Below are positions 40,845 through 53,573 of a stretch of DNA of 64,000 nt, in pieces. How positions within the stretch are numbered: the first letter of the stretch is position 1; the number at the start of each line of letters is the position of its first letter. The stretch is from Parus major (lineage: Eukaryota > Chordata > Aves > Passeriformes > Paridae): the NCBI RefSeq assembly GCF_001522545.3, contig NC_031770.1:28694869-28758868 (forward strand), given 5' to 3'. A program made the translations under genes and the position numbers. Under the pieces are notes generated by a model. It was not told the origin of the DNA. It saw nothing but the letters and a program-made list of their open reading frames with translations, and did no database searches.

Positions 40845-41684
40845 CTGAAGGAAAAACAAAACACCAAGCCATAAAAACAAAGCAAAAAACACCCTGCCAT
40901 TAGATGAAATGAAACAGAGACCTTTCTTCATAATAATTATATATCATCTGCCTTAAGCATATTAAAACATGAGGCCACGATCCTGCATAATGCTTACTAC
41001 TATGGTTAATGCTTATTATCGTGACTGGATTCACTGAATGTGTATCTTCCTAATGTTAAGGGATCTTTACAGATGTTCATGGACACCTTTGGGTGGTGTC
41101 CTGACAGAGGCCTTAAGGATTCTTCCATTGGGAAAGTAAATAGTGCTGAACAGAGCCCTAAAGAATAGCTGGTTGTTACATGGAGTCATCACAGGTATTT
41201 CCAAATAATCTGGAGGGGAAAAAAGAACAGAATAAGCCAATGCACTGTCTACTGAGAACTTCAAAAATGTCAGACTAATAGAACACGTCGGAGCTGGACA
41301 TTACATAACTTACTTAGGAGAGTATTTTCCCATTTAAAAAGAAGATTTAAGGTGGTTTTCTCTGCTTATTTGGCAAGCTTATGAGACAACTGTCTCTTAA
41401 TTTTTCAGAGGCTGTTAAGTCAAAAGGCTCTTGAAATAGAGACTTATTTGTATTGCTTATTCACCCGTTTACATCCTCATACATTAGAGGAAAACAAAAT
41501 ACAGCTCTTGGAAGAGACTGCTCATTTACTTTCTTGAACTATCAGCAACTTTCTTACAGGTTTCCTTAGAAAAAAATGTGTAACAGGCATACTTATGTGT
41601 TTGAATGTCAACTTGTTAATAAAATAATTTCTCATTATGAATTTCATAATATATCGCATGGATGAACTTTAACATTTCTCAGGA

Positions 41685-41752
41685 TTTGGACTAGATTGTG
41701 GTGTTGGACTGGATGATTGTTGTAGGTCCCTTCCAACCAAAATATTCTATTT
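41685..41752 (+). mobile_element. CR1 3'-tail scrap
   Basis: The phrase 'ggtgttggactggatgattg ... aggtcccttccaacc', ending 'aaatattctatttt', is the last 60-70 bp of a CR1 element. The rest of the element is absent, an extreme 5' truncation. Confidence 0.75.
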
Positions 41753-41850
41753 TAATTCTTGATTTATTAGCTATTAAATTCTCAAAGGTCAAAAGCAATA
41801 CTCAGTTTTCACTGCCACATGTAATTGAAAAGGGAAACTGTTCTTATATA

Positions 41851-41890
41851 CAGACATATATATATGTACGTAAGTATGTATGTAGGTAAA
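41851..41890. repeat. TA / TATG microsatellite
   Basis: A run of ATATATATATG passes into GTACGTAAGTATGTATGTAGGTA. It is an impure alternating purine-pyrimidine tract. Confidence 0.8.
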
Positions 41891-43821
41891 ATAATTATCT
41901 TCATACAGCAGGCATTTCTCTTTGATCCATAACCTGTACTCTACATGTTCTCACTGCAAAAACTCAGTGTCTCTTTTTTTTTTTTTGACTGATGTCATGC
42001 AGTAAGTATTGACAGTTCAAGAGTCTAATTCAAAATTACTAATTCAGGCCCCAGATTTAGAGAAACAGTTCTGAAATTAGACACAGCCTTAAATGTCCTG
42101 ACTTTTTAAGGCAGTCAGCATTGTCAGGAAGTTTCTGGGAGGGGGGAAATTAGAGTGAAAATTCCTCTTTAATAGCTTTGAAAGTCTGCTGTTTCAAAAC
42201 ACTAAGAGACCCAGATGACCATGGGGACTTGGCATGGTGACCTGGAACTTGCGAGAGGTGAGCATGGAAGTATCTCAAGAACAGTCCCTTCCCTGACCAC
42301 GGGAAGGCTCCACCTTGGCCTGACATGAGACTGGGATCACAAATGGCATTTCCACTGGCATACTGAAAATGATTTGGTAGTGAAGTGACAGCATGGCTGA
42401 ACATCCTTCCACTTCTGAGGTGACCCTGCTAGAAGAAGGGTGAAACACTGTTGAGAAAATGCTTGAATATTTCTCAGCCATCCCTAGGCTGTGATACAAG
42501 ATATATGTCATTCTCCGAAGCTGTCATAAGCAAAGTATTAGTCCCTTCAGAAGAGTTATACTCTTTCAGAATGACTCATATGCATTTCTTTCTGGTTAAT
42601 CATAAAATCTCTGCATGCATCCCTTCCCTTGGCTCCAAGAGGCTGAAGCTATCTGTAATAACAGAAAGCAAGGTCGTGTACCTTGTCAAGATGAGTATGT
42701 GCACAGCCTATGCAAAAATTGGTGGGAGGACAGTATTTTCCTTGTGCTTCCAAGGAACAGAGCATTTTCCATGCATGTGGCATTAATGAGACTGGAGATG
42801 TGCAAAGCAACAATTCACAGCCTGAAGATGAACACTACATGCTTGCAGTTTGCACAAACTTAGCAGTACAAAAGAAGGGGTAAAATCCTGGCACTATTTA
42901 AAGTCAGCTGAAGTTTCCGATACTGCCATACTAAAAGCTCTACTAGCAACTAAGAGGACCATGTGACTTGTTTCATTTCAGAACAAAACTGGGAGCAGGT
43001 GGGTTTAGATGTGAAATCATGCACAGCCAGTGTTTCAATGCATGCAAAATAGAGAGTACTTATTCTTTCTATGGTGCCTGTAAATCTTCTTCAGTAACAA
43101 CTTCAGTAATAATAAAAATATTTAGAGTAAGTGCAGCAACACAGAATCTAAATACTACAAATTGTATTTTATGGTATGGCAATGTAGGATATTAAAGTTC
43201 AGTCAGTTTCTTTGCAGTCTCAATAGTCAATAAAAATGATTTAACAGTGTGGGAGGCCTAATTTGCATAAAAAAGAATGAGAGGGGTGCCTTTTGGTTAC
43301 GAAAGGAAAGGAGTGTTAAAATTTTTAGCTACCCAGCTAAAAATAGACATTGAAGGACATAATGATGAAAATGTGTTCTCTGTGAATTCATTTTTCCCTT
43401 CTATTACACACACATTTTATTTAAAGATTAACAAGATATGCTTGTGTAGCATGGAATTAAAAACACAGCTAGAGGCAGAAATCAAACCCAAAAAACAAGG
43501 ACCTACTAAATTTACCATGGTAAAACCCTCAGTGGTACTGAAAGTACTGAAACACCCACTTTCATGTTACCTGGGTTAGCAGCTTCCTGTTAACCTGCTT
43601 CCATTGGATTAATCAGCCTATCTCCTTATATAACCTAATTTTGCTGTAAATAACATCTAACCAAATTAGCAATCCTTGTGAGGAAGTTCTTTTAAAGTTG
43701 GCATCCAATTCCACTTCAAAGCAGATAATATCTTCTCATGCTGACACAGGTATATAGTATCTGTAATACTTATCCTGTGAAAGGGTCAATGCTTCAGAGA
43801 AACCATTTATGAACCTCTCAT

Positions 43822-44261
43822 TATTGAGAGGAATGATGGGATTGTCTTTACAAACAAGCTGTGGGTCTGCTGATAAGATGCAGCTATCAGTGAGAGACAA
43901 CAGAAACAATGGGATAGATTCCACTGAAAGATGAAAGAGGTACTGAAAGAGAACCATGAATTCCACAAGAGTTAAGAATTAAAAAGGGATTATGCATTGT
44001 CGGGGGCGGGGAGGAGGAGGTATCCCAGGTATCAGGTGTTCCGGGAAGCCTGTACCTCTCAAGTACCTCAGCCTATGGGGAAAGAGAGAAGGGGCAAGCA
44101 GCCTGGAATTAGGATAAAAAGGAGGCTGCGCCCTCCAAAAGTTTGAGAGACCTCAGGGGAATGCCCCATGGCCTCTCCCTTTATTCAAATAAAGTAAAAG
44201 GACTCCTCTGTCTCCTTTTTGGACATAAACCTCTGGTGTTTGTGGATTGATTTTCCTGACG
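43822..44261 (+). mobile_element. Solo LTR, same family as the 62.2-kb ERV
   Basis: This 440-bp copy is homologous along its whole length to the 5' LTR at 62189-62625. It has the TATA-like 'aggataaaaagg', the shared segment 'tttgagagacc' through 'atggcctctcc', AATAAA at 44188-44193 and the end 'ttttcctgacg'. The 5' end reads TATTGAGAGG where the other copies have TG, and the 3' end reads CG where the ERV has CA, so both terminal dinucleotides look mutated. The flanks TCAT and TTAT are a possible 4-bp duplication with one mismatch. No internal sequence adjoins, which indicates LTR-LTR recombination. Confidence 0.85.
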
Positions 44262-47200
44262 TTATTGTACTAGATTGTTCTTGGTACTGACATTCTTCAG
44301 AGCTTTGAATCTAAAACCAAGCTTCCTTGCTCTATCTCACTTAACACCATCTCCATAAAAACTTCAATAAATGTACAAATTTACATTCTTTTTTGACCTG
44401 AAAGAACTCAGAATGCTAATGAGCAGAGAGATGATGATCCTGGATCTACTCTTCTATTATTCTCTCTGGAGTAATGGTAGAAACTCTGAGTGTGAATGAC
44501 ATTAGGGAATATTTCAGCACTATTACCTACAGGTAAGAGACAGTGCACTGCATGAATGAGCCAATCGTCCACTCTCTCATTCAGTTATTGAAGCCTATGC
44601 CTGCACTGAAACCACAAACAACTATTCAGCTGATTTCAAGGTTTAGCCTAGCACAATTCATTCCTTTCTCAGACCCACTTTATGTTTCCCATTTGTGCTC
44701 TCTTCCAGTATTGTCCAACCTATTCTGCTGCTCTTCGAACAACTGCTATCTTGTGGTTAATGGCCTCTTTTGTCTGGACTTGCAAGTGGACTGATGCACC
44801 CATTTTAATGCTGGGCCCAGTCCCTGAGAGCAGCATGCCACTGCATTGAGATTATTATTAACTTCCAATATAAGCTCCTAGTTATTTCAGCTATTTCTGC
44901 TAGCATTTAAGCTCATCTACAGTAAAGATCCTTAATCAAGTGAAAATTGCCAGAAGCATACCATCTACTTGCTCTCCAAAGACCCCTAACAAATGCACAG
45001 ACCAAGAGCAAGTCCCAGAACACTGACAAAGCTGGGTGTCCTACAGTCAGCCCCTTTATTTTGTCCAAGATAAAACCATTTGCAGAGTTCTATTAGGGAG
45101 TCCATCAGGGGTGTAGCAAATGTGTAATCCAGTCATGTCTGCATCACACTGTTGTCTGAGAAACAGAGCTGTTCAACATCACCTTGAACACTGACTATTT
45201 CCTATTTCTAAGCAGTGTCGAGTGACAGTGCTTGTCACTGCAGCAACAATTTTAATTCTAGCCTAAAGAAATCAAACAGATTTGAAAAGTTTTTCTGCAA
45301 TGTGAACAACACAAGACTTAAAATCTCCTTAGTTGTGAATCATATTTGGTGCTATCCAAGATGCAGCATTTAACTACCACAAAGTAGACTGCTCCACATC
45401 ACTTGGTTGTGTGTGCCTGATGTATCTAAAGCGCTCTACTCTTGCCTGTCCCAAAAATGTTACTGCATAGTGATGTGGCCAGGGTAACAGTCAAATGCCC
45501 AGTAGGATGATACAGTGCAGAGCAGCCCTTCACACTTAAGAAGGTGAGAGCATCTGTAGGGTGTTTTGGAAGGTGATTTCTGTTCCACATCATCTGCCTT
45601 CAGGAGTTATTAATGCTTGTTACTGCAAGAGCCCTTAGCCAGTTGGAAAGACCCACTCTGGGGGAGACAACTCTGCCATCAGCAGTGGCAACTGAGCTAT
45701 TATCATGACAAAGGGCTCCCCCACTGCCTTTCCTTGTTGGCAGATAAGGTTTAGTCATTGTTCCATGCTACGACTCCACTCTGCATGGGGTAGCTTGACA
45801 ATTCTTGGCAGATTAGACAGAAGATTCCTCAAGGTATATCCTGACTACAGTAATTTCATTTGATGCAAAGATTTGAAACAGAAATGAAGTACAGAAACTG
45901 CTGCTTGTTCCCATACACCTTAGCTCAGTCATTTGCTCTTCTGAATGAAGCAACAAATTTTACGTCCTCTCTTTGAACCCAAACTGAATTCCAGGGACTG
46001 GCTTTAAATACCCAAGCTTCAGGTATCACAGGGCCTGAAATGACCACCAAGCTTCTTTATTTACAAATGTTGCATTAGGATCAAAGTTTTTGGAAGCAGC
46101 ACAGAAGTGCCACAAATACCTTCTACACTAAATGGTGCAGTCAAAACATGACTAGCAGCCCAGTCAGGTTTAAATTCCTGTTTTCTCTCTCTGGTATGCA
46201 CAAATGTCCTGCCTCCTTCTTCATGACTGTACATTTTATCACTTGTCCAAAATTACTGAGCAGCTGAGGAGATGCTAGTTTTCTGTAGTAATTTCAGTAA
46301 TTCTCTGGTAGTGCAACAGGTTTCTCTCCATCTCTTGGCAAATTTTCTACAGAATGCTTAACAAAAGGCACTGGTAGCTGCCGCCTGTTTCCTTCACAAG
46401 TGAGTGTTCAAGACACGTGTGAATGTCCCAGATTTTGAGAAATGGTATGTGCTCTTTGAAGATTGTCCATACTGAAGAATTACCAGTCCACAAAGTTTCA
46501 CATCCTGCTCCAGCAACGGCAAACATCCAGAAGCCTCAGGAATGGAGGAGGCAATCCCAAATGCCCTGTACAAACATAAGGCTGGCAAGAATATTTTTGA
46601 CTTTTTAAATTCATTGTTGACAGAAAATACAATAAACAAAACTGCAGAGTGTAGAACAAAACTTATTAATCCCTCTTGAGGATGTTCAGATGAAGAGAAA
46701 TGATGAATTTGGTGATCTTTAGTCTCTACCACAAGTCTAGAACAGAGCTTGCTAAGCTAGGAGGCTCAGCAGAACTACTGCTGGCTTAACTTCATTTCAA
46801 AGGGGACAAAACCAGCTCACTTTACCAATTTCTATCACCAGTTGAAGTGTTCCTAATCCCTCCTAATAAGTAAATACTGCAGGGGAGCCATCTTTGCAGT
46901 ACACCTTCATTCTCCTCAGAAATGGAAGTGTAATAAAGGACTCCCCTGTTCCTCCTCACCAGGCTCCAACTTTCACAATGCTTTGTGTCACTGTAAAGAG
47001 ACACAAAAATTAGCAGTATTTATGGAGCTCAAGAACTCAAGCAGTGAATGGGGAAGTTCTAAACTTCAAATTCTAAAATTTGAAAGCACTTAAAAAAGAA
47101 AGAAAAATATCAGAATTGGTTCAACAACCAGTGTTGCATTACAGAACACTATCTGATCCAGCTATTCTGGCAATATCAATAAAGATGTCTCCCCCATCTG

Positions 47201-49293
47201 ATTAACAGCTTTAATACCACGGCTAATAACCTGCAGGGGCTTATGACTGCTAAAAGCTTTGAGAAGGAAAAACACTGAAGTGCCCATGCACAGGCTGTGC
47301 AAACACAAGCTGTGCTGGGTGAGCAGGGGGGCAGCAGGGGAGGGCCTGGCTGCACCCTTTGCTGCTGCCAGGATCCGGCTCCATGGCTGCTGACCAGCAC
47401 ATTGGGAGACTTCAGCCCACTGGCCCCGATGACACTTTCTTGTGGAACAAAGCCCATTTCCTCTAACACAGCTTTTTCCCAGGAACTGGCCCATATGGAA
47501 TAAAATAAATAAATCACAAGTGTTTTGCAAAGGGAAAAAAAAAGTTCCTGCTGTACATAACTCAGGGGAGCAGATGTTTTTCCATTAGCTCACTGTTCTC
47601 TGCTGCACTGGCTCTCTGCATTTCTTTTTAGTAGCATGTTCAGTACAAACTATTTTTCCTAGGTTAAACTTTAGCATGTTACTGAGACAGCAGGAAGCCC
47701 ACTCCAGCCCCACTGTGAATAGACAGAATAGTATCCTCATCATTTTTCTCTAAATGCTCCTTTAAATTAGCCTCAGGGTCTACCTGGTGAGGTTCACAGG
47801 CTAAGCTTAGCAAACATTTAGCCAAACTTAGGTCAAATTACCAGACCTACTTTGCTGTGAGTGGCCATATTTAGTAAAGTACTGAGTTACTCAGGAAGCT
47901 AAATTGTCAGATATAAACTATTAGTAAAGACAAAGCGGACCTTGTAGTAAAAAGTAAAGATTAAAATAATACAGTAACAGGAGCTAGAACACTAGAACTC
48001 TTATTAAAACTGGCTTGTAATATTCTAAAATACTCTGCATAAATAGAGCATATGGTTATTACTGCCTGGAAATATAATCACACATACTTCAGCTAAATCA
48101 TTCCAGTTACCCGAAGAGCCTAGAACTGTTACCACTATTTCTTTCCAAAACTGATGTGCTTTGCTCTCTGGGTCAAAATGTTCTTATAAAAATGTCAAAT
48201 GAAGGTAAATTTTGGTCATAAATTTGAACAATTTCAAGTATATTTTCTTTAGCCAAACAGCATGACTCTATTTTCTAAACAAAAAGGAGGAGTACTGGCA
48301 TGACCGTTAGAAGTATTAGGACTAGTAATCTCTAGGATTCCCCTTGCAGTTCTTCCTGCAGGAAGAGGGAGGAGTTAACAAGCTTTACCAGTGACACCGA
48401 AGTTTCTGCCTCTTCTCAAACTTGAATTCAAGCTCTCGGCCATGTAAAGTAGAACAAAGAGGAGACATGAGCATAAAGGATTACATAATGACTACTGCCC
48501 CTGGAGCTGCACCACCACAGCATGCCACTGCATTGTGGCACACTGCTCCTAAGCACTCCCTGAAATGAGCTGTTTCTCAGACATGGGGCCAAGAATAATG
48601 TTTAGGCTCATAAATGTTAAAGTGTTCCAAGATGACTCTTTTTAAGCAGCCATTGTGAGGACAAGGAGGGTTATTGTTAAAGCGACCAGACAAGCTGTGT
48701 TAACAATCTTTGCTGCAGAACACTTGGAAATAAAATATGCCTGTTAGTATTCCAAGCATGCCTGCTGCAGGGGATGTCTAGTCTTTGAGGACAGCACACT
48801 GTTTTTCCAAAGCTGTGATCACCTGCGCAGAAAACAGGAAAATATGGAAACCCACTACAGAAATGTGTTGAGTTCTGTGCTGTGGATGACTGTACTCCTA
48901 GGTGGTCCTGTAAGAGACAGCTGGACATGAGATTAACAGTGAGAATTCACAGTTTTATTTTTATGCTTGAAAGAGAAAAGGACTCTTTCTGGAGACCACA
49001 GATCCATCAAGCAGCTCTTTGTTTACAGGAGGCTACAAAAATTAGCTTGCCAAAGATCACTAGGTATTGCTGCAGGGAAAGACAAGGTACAGCATCTGTT
49101 TACAGTGCAACACATTTTGATTTAGCAGCTGCACATCCAAAGATGATACTTTATTGTCTTCCCTACAAAACTATGCTGGTCACAAATCCAGAAAAGTTAC
49201 AGAGAAAACCACTATGTGCCCACTTTCTTATGTGTGAAATAAGTACCTTTATCATAGCACAAAATGGATTAACTATTTGCAGAGGGTTCACAG

Positions 49294-49797
49294 TGTCAAG
49301 AAGATTAATCCACAAACACCAGAGGTTTATGTCCTAAAAGGAGACAGAGAAGCCCTTTTACCTTATTTGAATAAAGGGAGAGGCCATGGGGCATTCCCCT
49401 GGGGTCTCTCAAATTTTTGGAGAATGCAGCCTCCTTTTTATCCTAATTTCCTGACTGAATTTCTCTACCTCTTTCCCTACTGGCTGAGGCACTTGAGAGG
49501 TACAGACTTTCCAGAATGCCTGATACCTAAGATTCCACTCTAATGTATAACCCTCCCTTTTAATTTTTATCTCTTACGGAATTTATGGTTTTTCCCCATT
49601 GTTTCTTTCATCTTTTAATATCCAGTTTCATTTATCAGCAAACCTACAGCTTGTTTGTAAAGGCAAATGTCTTTTTTTTTTCCATGCATCAACCAGTGGA
49701 AACCTTCCCATTGTTTCTTTTATATCTCAGTGCTAGTTTTATCTACCAGCAGACCCACAGCTTGATTGTAAAGTCAAATCTGTCGCTCCTCTCAACA
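49294..49797 (-). mobile_element. Solo LTR, same family, with duplicated U3 block
   Basis: On the minus strand this copy runs from TGTTGAGAGG (49797) to CTTGACA (49294). It matches the 43.8- and 62.2-kb LTRs, including the region around 'aggataaaaagg'. It is longer than they are because a block of about 77 bp in U3 is present twice (49595-49671 and 49707-49784). The polyadenylation hexamer, AATAAA in the other two copies, reads AATAAG here. Clear target duplications are not seen. Confidence 0.82.
49595..49784. repeat. Diverged direct duplication in LTR U3
   Basis: Two copies, 49595-49671 and 49707-49784, share 'cccattgtttctt', 'cagcttg.ttgtaaa' and 'caaat.tgtc' in the same order. They are separated by 35 bp with a T-run. 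The sister LTRs have the block once. The copies differ at many positions, so the duplication is old. Confidence 0.85.
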
Positions 49798-50101
49798 GAC
49801 TTCCCTTCAGCCACTGTTAAAGGAACATACATATTCTCCTAAGCTAATTGTGAAACCCGTTAGAGAACAAGGGGTCTCTAGCTTGGAGGGACTGAGGACA
49901 CTTCTGTAAAAGGCAGGAACTCCTACTGCAGCAGCAACTGGAGGATGATACAGTAAGGATTCCCCCATGTAAGCATCACTGGATAGCTACCACCTCCTAA
50001 CAGTCCCTTTTGCAAGTATATGTGCTGGCTTTGTGGCCTGGCCTGGCTGCTGGAGGGCTGTAAGAGCAGCCCCAGATAGCTGTGGGATAGCTAGTTTTGG
50101 A

Positions 50102-50140
50102 AATGGGATTGGAAAGAGTGTGCCTCTTTCCAATCCCATT
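50102..50140. repeat. Perfect 17-bp inverted repeat, 5-nt loop
   Basis: The arm AATGGGATTGGAAAGAG (50102-50118), the loop TGTGC and the exact reverse complement (50124-50140) form a strong stem-loop. Flanking bases can extend pairing imperfectly ('ttttgg' on the left with 'ccaag' on the right). It lies in a TTC7A intron with no identified parent repeat. Confidence 0.96.
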
Positions 50141-51007
50141 GCACCAAGTTCTAACTGAACCAGCTGGTTGGCACCATTAACTTTCATGCCCTGGGATATG
50201 AGGAGACATGGCAACTGTAATGGCTCTAATGGAACACAGACATGACTGCAACCTGGCATGCTCAATCCATACCTCAATTGTGCACAGAGACACAGCCAGC
50301 TGTGTCCTGAGGGTGTCTGAGAAGGACGGATGCTTTGTTATACATTTAATGTAGTATGAAGCTAGGAAATTGTAATAACTTTATCCGAGGATTTATGAAT
50401 CAAGCTAAAAAGGTCAACGTGTTAATGACAACAAAAACAACAACATATGAGTAATTTCCCAAAGGAGGAATAACATTTTTTCCCTTTGGAGATAGGACAC
50501 TGAGGTATGAAAAAGTTAGGCAACTTGGAGTCACAAGATGAGTCACTGATTGAAAAAGGAATAGTCCAAGCTAAAACTGATAAAAGTCTACAGCACACTG
50601 ATGCAGACCTTCCATGGATATCAAACAACTCCATATGTATGGAGAATGTTACACTAATTGCCTGTTACTTTCCACAGCCATTAATTTTGGGGTGAATTGT
50701 AATGCAAAACCACCTGACTACCTCAACTTCCTCTAAGCATGGATTTCTGTTTCATTTGTTGTCTGTGAAATATCTCTGTTTTGGAAGTTACTTCTTACAA
50801 GTATACTTGTTCCTCCTTTCCCCTCCTTTCAGGTGGAAAAGATCCTAGTAGTGAAGGTTAGCGACACCCTTTGGATTATTCCATTCACTAAGCTCAGCAT
50901 AAGATCAACCCACTTCCAAGAAGTCCTCTAATTATTCAGGAACTGCGCCCTTCTCCACAGAGAGTAAAGACCACCCCATAATACCTGCATCTCTCCTCAT
51001 CCCTCAG

Positions 51008-51241
51008 GACACCAGAATGCAGCAGCTTCCACACTACTGTGAGAAGAGACTGGCCAGTATCTCAGCAGAAGCTCATAAAGCTGCATCCATAATAACTGAC
51101 TTCAGTAATGAAATTACAAAGCAGTCACAGTACATGTTTTCAAATCCTGAATTGAGTCCAGCTAAAAGTAAGCATGAAGCAAAAAAGTGGCTTAAAAAGT
51201 GGCAAGAAAGAAAAGTTACAGCTTATAAAAATAAATTCTAA
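51008..51241 (+). CDS. Candidate terminal exon of unknown plus-strand gene
   Basis: A pyrimidine-rich acceptor (CTCTCCTCATCCCTCAG) ends at 51007. From 51008 the frame is open for 77 codons to TAA at 51239-51241. The same frame is in fact open back to 50903, so an earlier acceptor at 50939 ('attattcag') is possible. The product is hydrophilic and helix-prone, with KRLASISAEAHKAASIITDF in the middle and a lysine/tryptophan-rich end (EAKKWLKKWQERK). An AATAAA follows at 51420. I do not recognise the protein. In mammals STPG4 lies opposite to, and overlaps, the 3' part of TTC7A, so strand and place would suit it, but no sperm-tail PG-rich repeat is visible. It may be a chance frame or a non-coding transcript. 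Confidence 0.33.
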   Translation, partial: DTRMQQLPHYCEKRLASISAEAHKAASIITDFSNEITKQSQYMFSNPELSPAKSKHEAKKWLKKWQERKVTAYKNKF

Positions 51242-51419
51242 GAGAATTAATTAACACCTTTCAGAAAGGCACTCTATTCATACTGAAAAACAATCATAGC
51301 AATTCACAGTAAGCACTAGGTCTTTACTGCTTTTGTCTTTTCAGACAGCAGCAAAAATGTAAACTGCCTAGAGAGCTATCTGCAGGATGATGGACAACAG
51401 ACACCTGACTTCTCATCAT

Positions 51420-51425
51420 AATAAA
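51420..51425 (+). promoter_or_regulatory. Candidate polyadenylation signal (plus strand)
   Basis: AATAAA lies 179 nt after the stop of the open segment at 51008-51241. It is followed by T-rich sequence ('ccatttattttgctcc'). Chance occurrence is likely in A/T-rich intron, so it supports the exon model only weakly. Confidence 0.3.
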
Positions 51426-52645
51426 CTCCATTTATTTTGCTCCCCACCAGCCTTCTCTGCAGCCTTAAATCAGGAGTATAAACTGAATAAAGCAAAATAT
51501 TTCTGGTGATTTTGAAGCCCACAGCACATCACTGAAATTTACATCCACACAAGTCATTAAGGTGAATACATGTGAACTTAAAGGATGATGCATTCTATAA
51601 GGTGACTTCTTTTGTTAATATTAATCAAATTGTAGCAAAAACAATCTGATATATTTTGTTTTAGAACTAAAGTCTAATTGTTAGGCAATTACCCACAAAA
51701 ACAGCTATGAAAATCTTTGCTGAGAAGTAGTAAGAGACTGCCAGGTCTTATGTGAGAACTGTCAATTGCATAAATTAGCAAAATGATAATTTGAAAGCTT
51801 CCCTTGCACAAAGAATAGAAAACCATCAGCAGCTTTCCAGGGGACTCTGCTTTTCTTTCTTCATTGCAAATGGTGAGACATGTAATAAGCAATCACAACA
51901 CTCATAGGTAATTTCAAGTGTGCAACTGTGGGCCCAGTTATGGAAGAAGAACTGTGCCTCCTAAAAACAAAATTACAGGGTTGGAACTCTATCAGTTCTG
52001 AAATGCTGCAATCCAAATGGCAGAATGTTCTGGGAAACTCTGTTCCTCAACAAATGTCCTACATAAAGCACCTCCATGGGTTTGGAGATTACTTGTGGAT
52101 AGAGTCTCTCCTCACTGTTTTCCCCTTATGTGCTCTGTTGGAGCACCTTTGCGTTAGTGTCTCAAACTGATACTCAACCTACAAGACCCTGGGAGGTTCA
52201 AACAGTCAAGGACAGAGTGGAGAACATGCTCTTTCTAATAACTTTCACTTAAATCTCAGCAAAGATTGGAATGCTTAAATCACATTTTAGACATGGTATG
52301 CCATTTTATTATTACAGTATTACAGGGAAGCATTTAGTAGGAGAATGGAAATAATTGTCCTTATGAACTACCATTTGTTAATGAAGAACTACCTACCCTC
52401 TTTATCAAAAAGCACATTACAGTGATGACTAAAGTTTTCTGTGTGTTTTGGAAAAACAAAAGTGAGCTGAAAAATCATACTACTACAGTATTTTTTTTTG
52501 GGTCAAAATCAAGTAAGTGGGATACGCAGATTTTCTGCTGAAATTGAGCGATTTTCAACTAATGACTTCAACTACTCTGTTAATACTTAGATCATTTGAT
52601 TCACCACTGGAGGGAAAGAGGAACTCCAGGTAGTTCACGACTTAC

Positions 52646-52780
52646 CAGCTTGTAGCCAAATTTGTTCAAGAGTTGTCCACAGCTTCACAGGTCCCTGCTT
52701 CATTGCACTGCTCTGCATAGTTATTTCAGACATGGCCTGTTCCAGTCTTGATGCAGCAAGGGAAGAGGCTCGTTGTGATC
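52646..52780 (-). CDS. TTC7A: TTC7A coding exon
   Basis: This 135-nt exon has its acceptor CTCATAG ending at 52781 and its donor GTAAG at 52645-52641. Joined in phase to the exon at 59048-59145, it reads [20 protein letters not shown], then [20 protein letters not shown] and I-W-L-Q-A. Its final G completes an alanine codon with the next exon. The serine-rich stretch is the loop between the N- and C-terminal helical repeats in this family. [13 protein letters not shown] begins the C-terminal TPR block. The frame is intact. Confidence 0.94.
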
Positions 52781-53573
52781 CTATGAGCCAGACAAACATT
52801 AATGTATTTTATACTTATTTATGATATTTCTTTGACTTGTTAAGGCAGCAGGTCTGATCCTCCACTCACAGCATTGGTTTTATGTAATAAGAACTCTGCT
52901 GGATTTTGGCATGACAAACTGGAGAAGTATGTTTTATAAAAGGTTAATTTACTGAAAAAAACCCAAAATACTAAATTATCCAAGGGCTGCAGCTCAAACA
53001 AGCAAATTAAGAGACAGACATTAATTTTATAAAGGTCTGCTTAGCATTCATCAAGGAAGAAACTATAGTTTGCTCGTATGGGAAGCAGAAGTCTAGCATC
53101 AAGTATTTTCCACAAATACCTACTTTATAAGCACAGTCACCATACAATTACAAAATGTGCCCCACTAAGGTAAAAAATACATACAGACAGCTTAGCCCCA
53201 TTCACATAGGGCACACATTTCAAGTGACATCAATATTGTTCTACTGATTTAGAGGCAGGGTGGTTTTTCATTTAACCTTGGAGAGCAGAGAGTTCAGAGC
53301 TTTGACTATACTAACCTTTAGTATTCAATGTAATATTTATGCAAGAATTAAGTATTTGGCACTCACACCTCTGGGAAAAAACATCACATGAAAAGCTTAT
53401 CCCAGGAGGGTTACATGGGCAGAAACCACTCTTCTCCAGTACAGCAAGTGGGATTATACTGATGAGCCAACCTCTCAGAGGGGTATCAGGATGGTGGTAA
53501 CAAAATAAGAAGCTACAACCTGAGATTTCAGAGTTGGCTTTGTAAGCATTGAGAAGTAAGAATTTTAATATAG

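Larger units (their letters stand above)
40845..52645 (-). other. TTC7A: TTC7A intron (about 11.8 kb)
   Basis: The donor is GTAAG at 52645-52641 and the acceptor TTCAG is at 40849-40845. The intron contains a CR1 tail (41.7 kb), a TATG-type microsatellite (41.85 kb), two LTRs of one family (43.8 kb plus, 49.3 kb minus), a perfect 17-bp hairpin (50.1 kb) and the plus-strand open segment at 51.0-51.2 kb. The stretches 40850-41680, 41891-43821, 44262-49293, 49798-50101, 50141-50900 and 51426-52640 show no feature I can name. Confidence 0.85.

Noticed and set aside
48882..49337. 151-codon plus-strand frame, one of the longest in the window
   Set aside because: It runs into the reversed LTR at 49294, lacks acceptor or promoter support, and has no recognisable domain.
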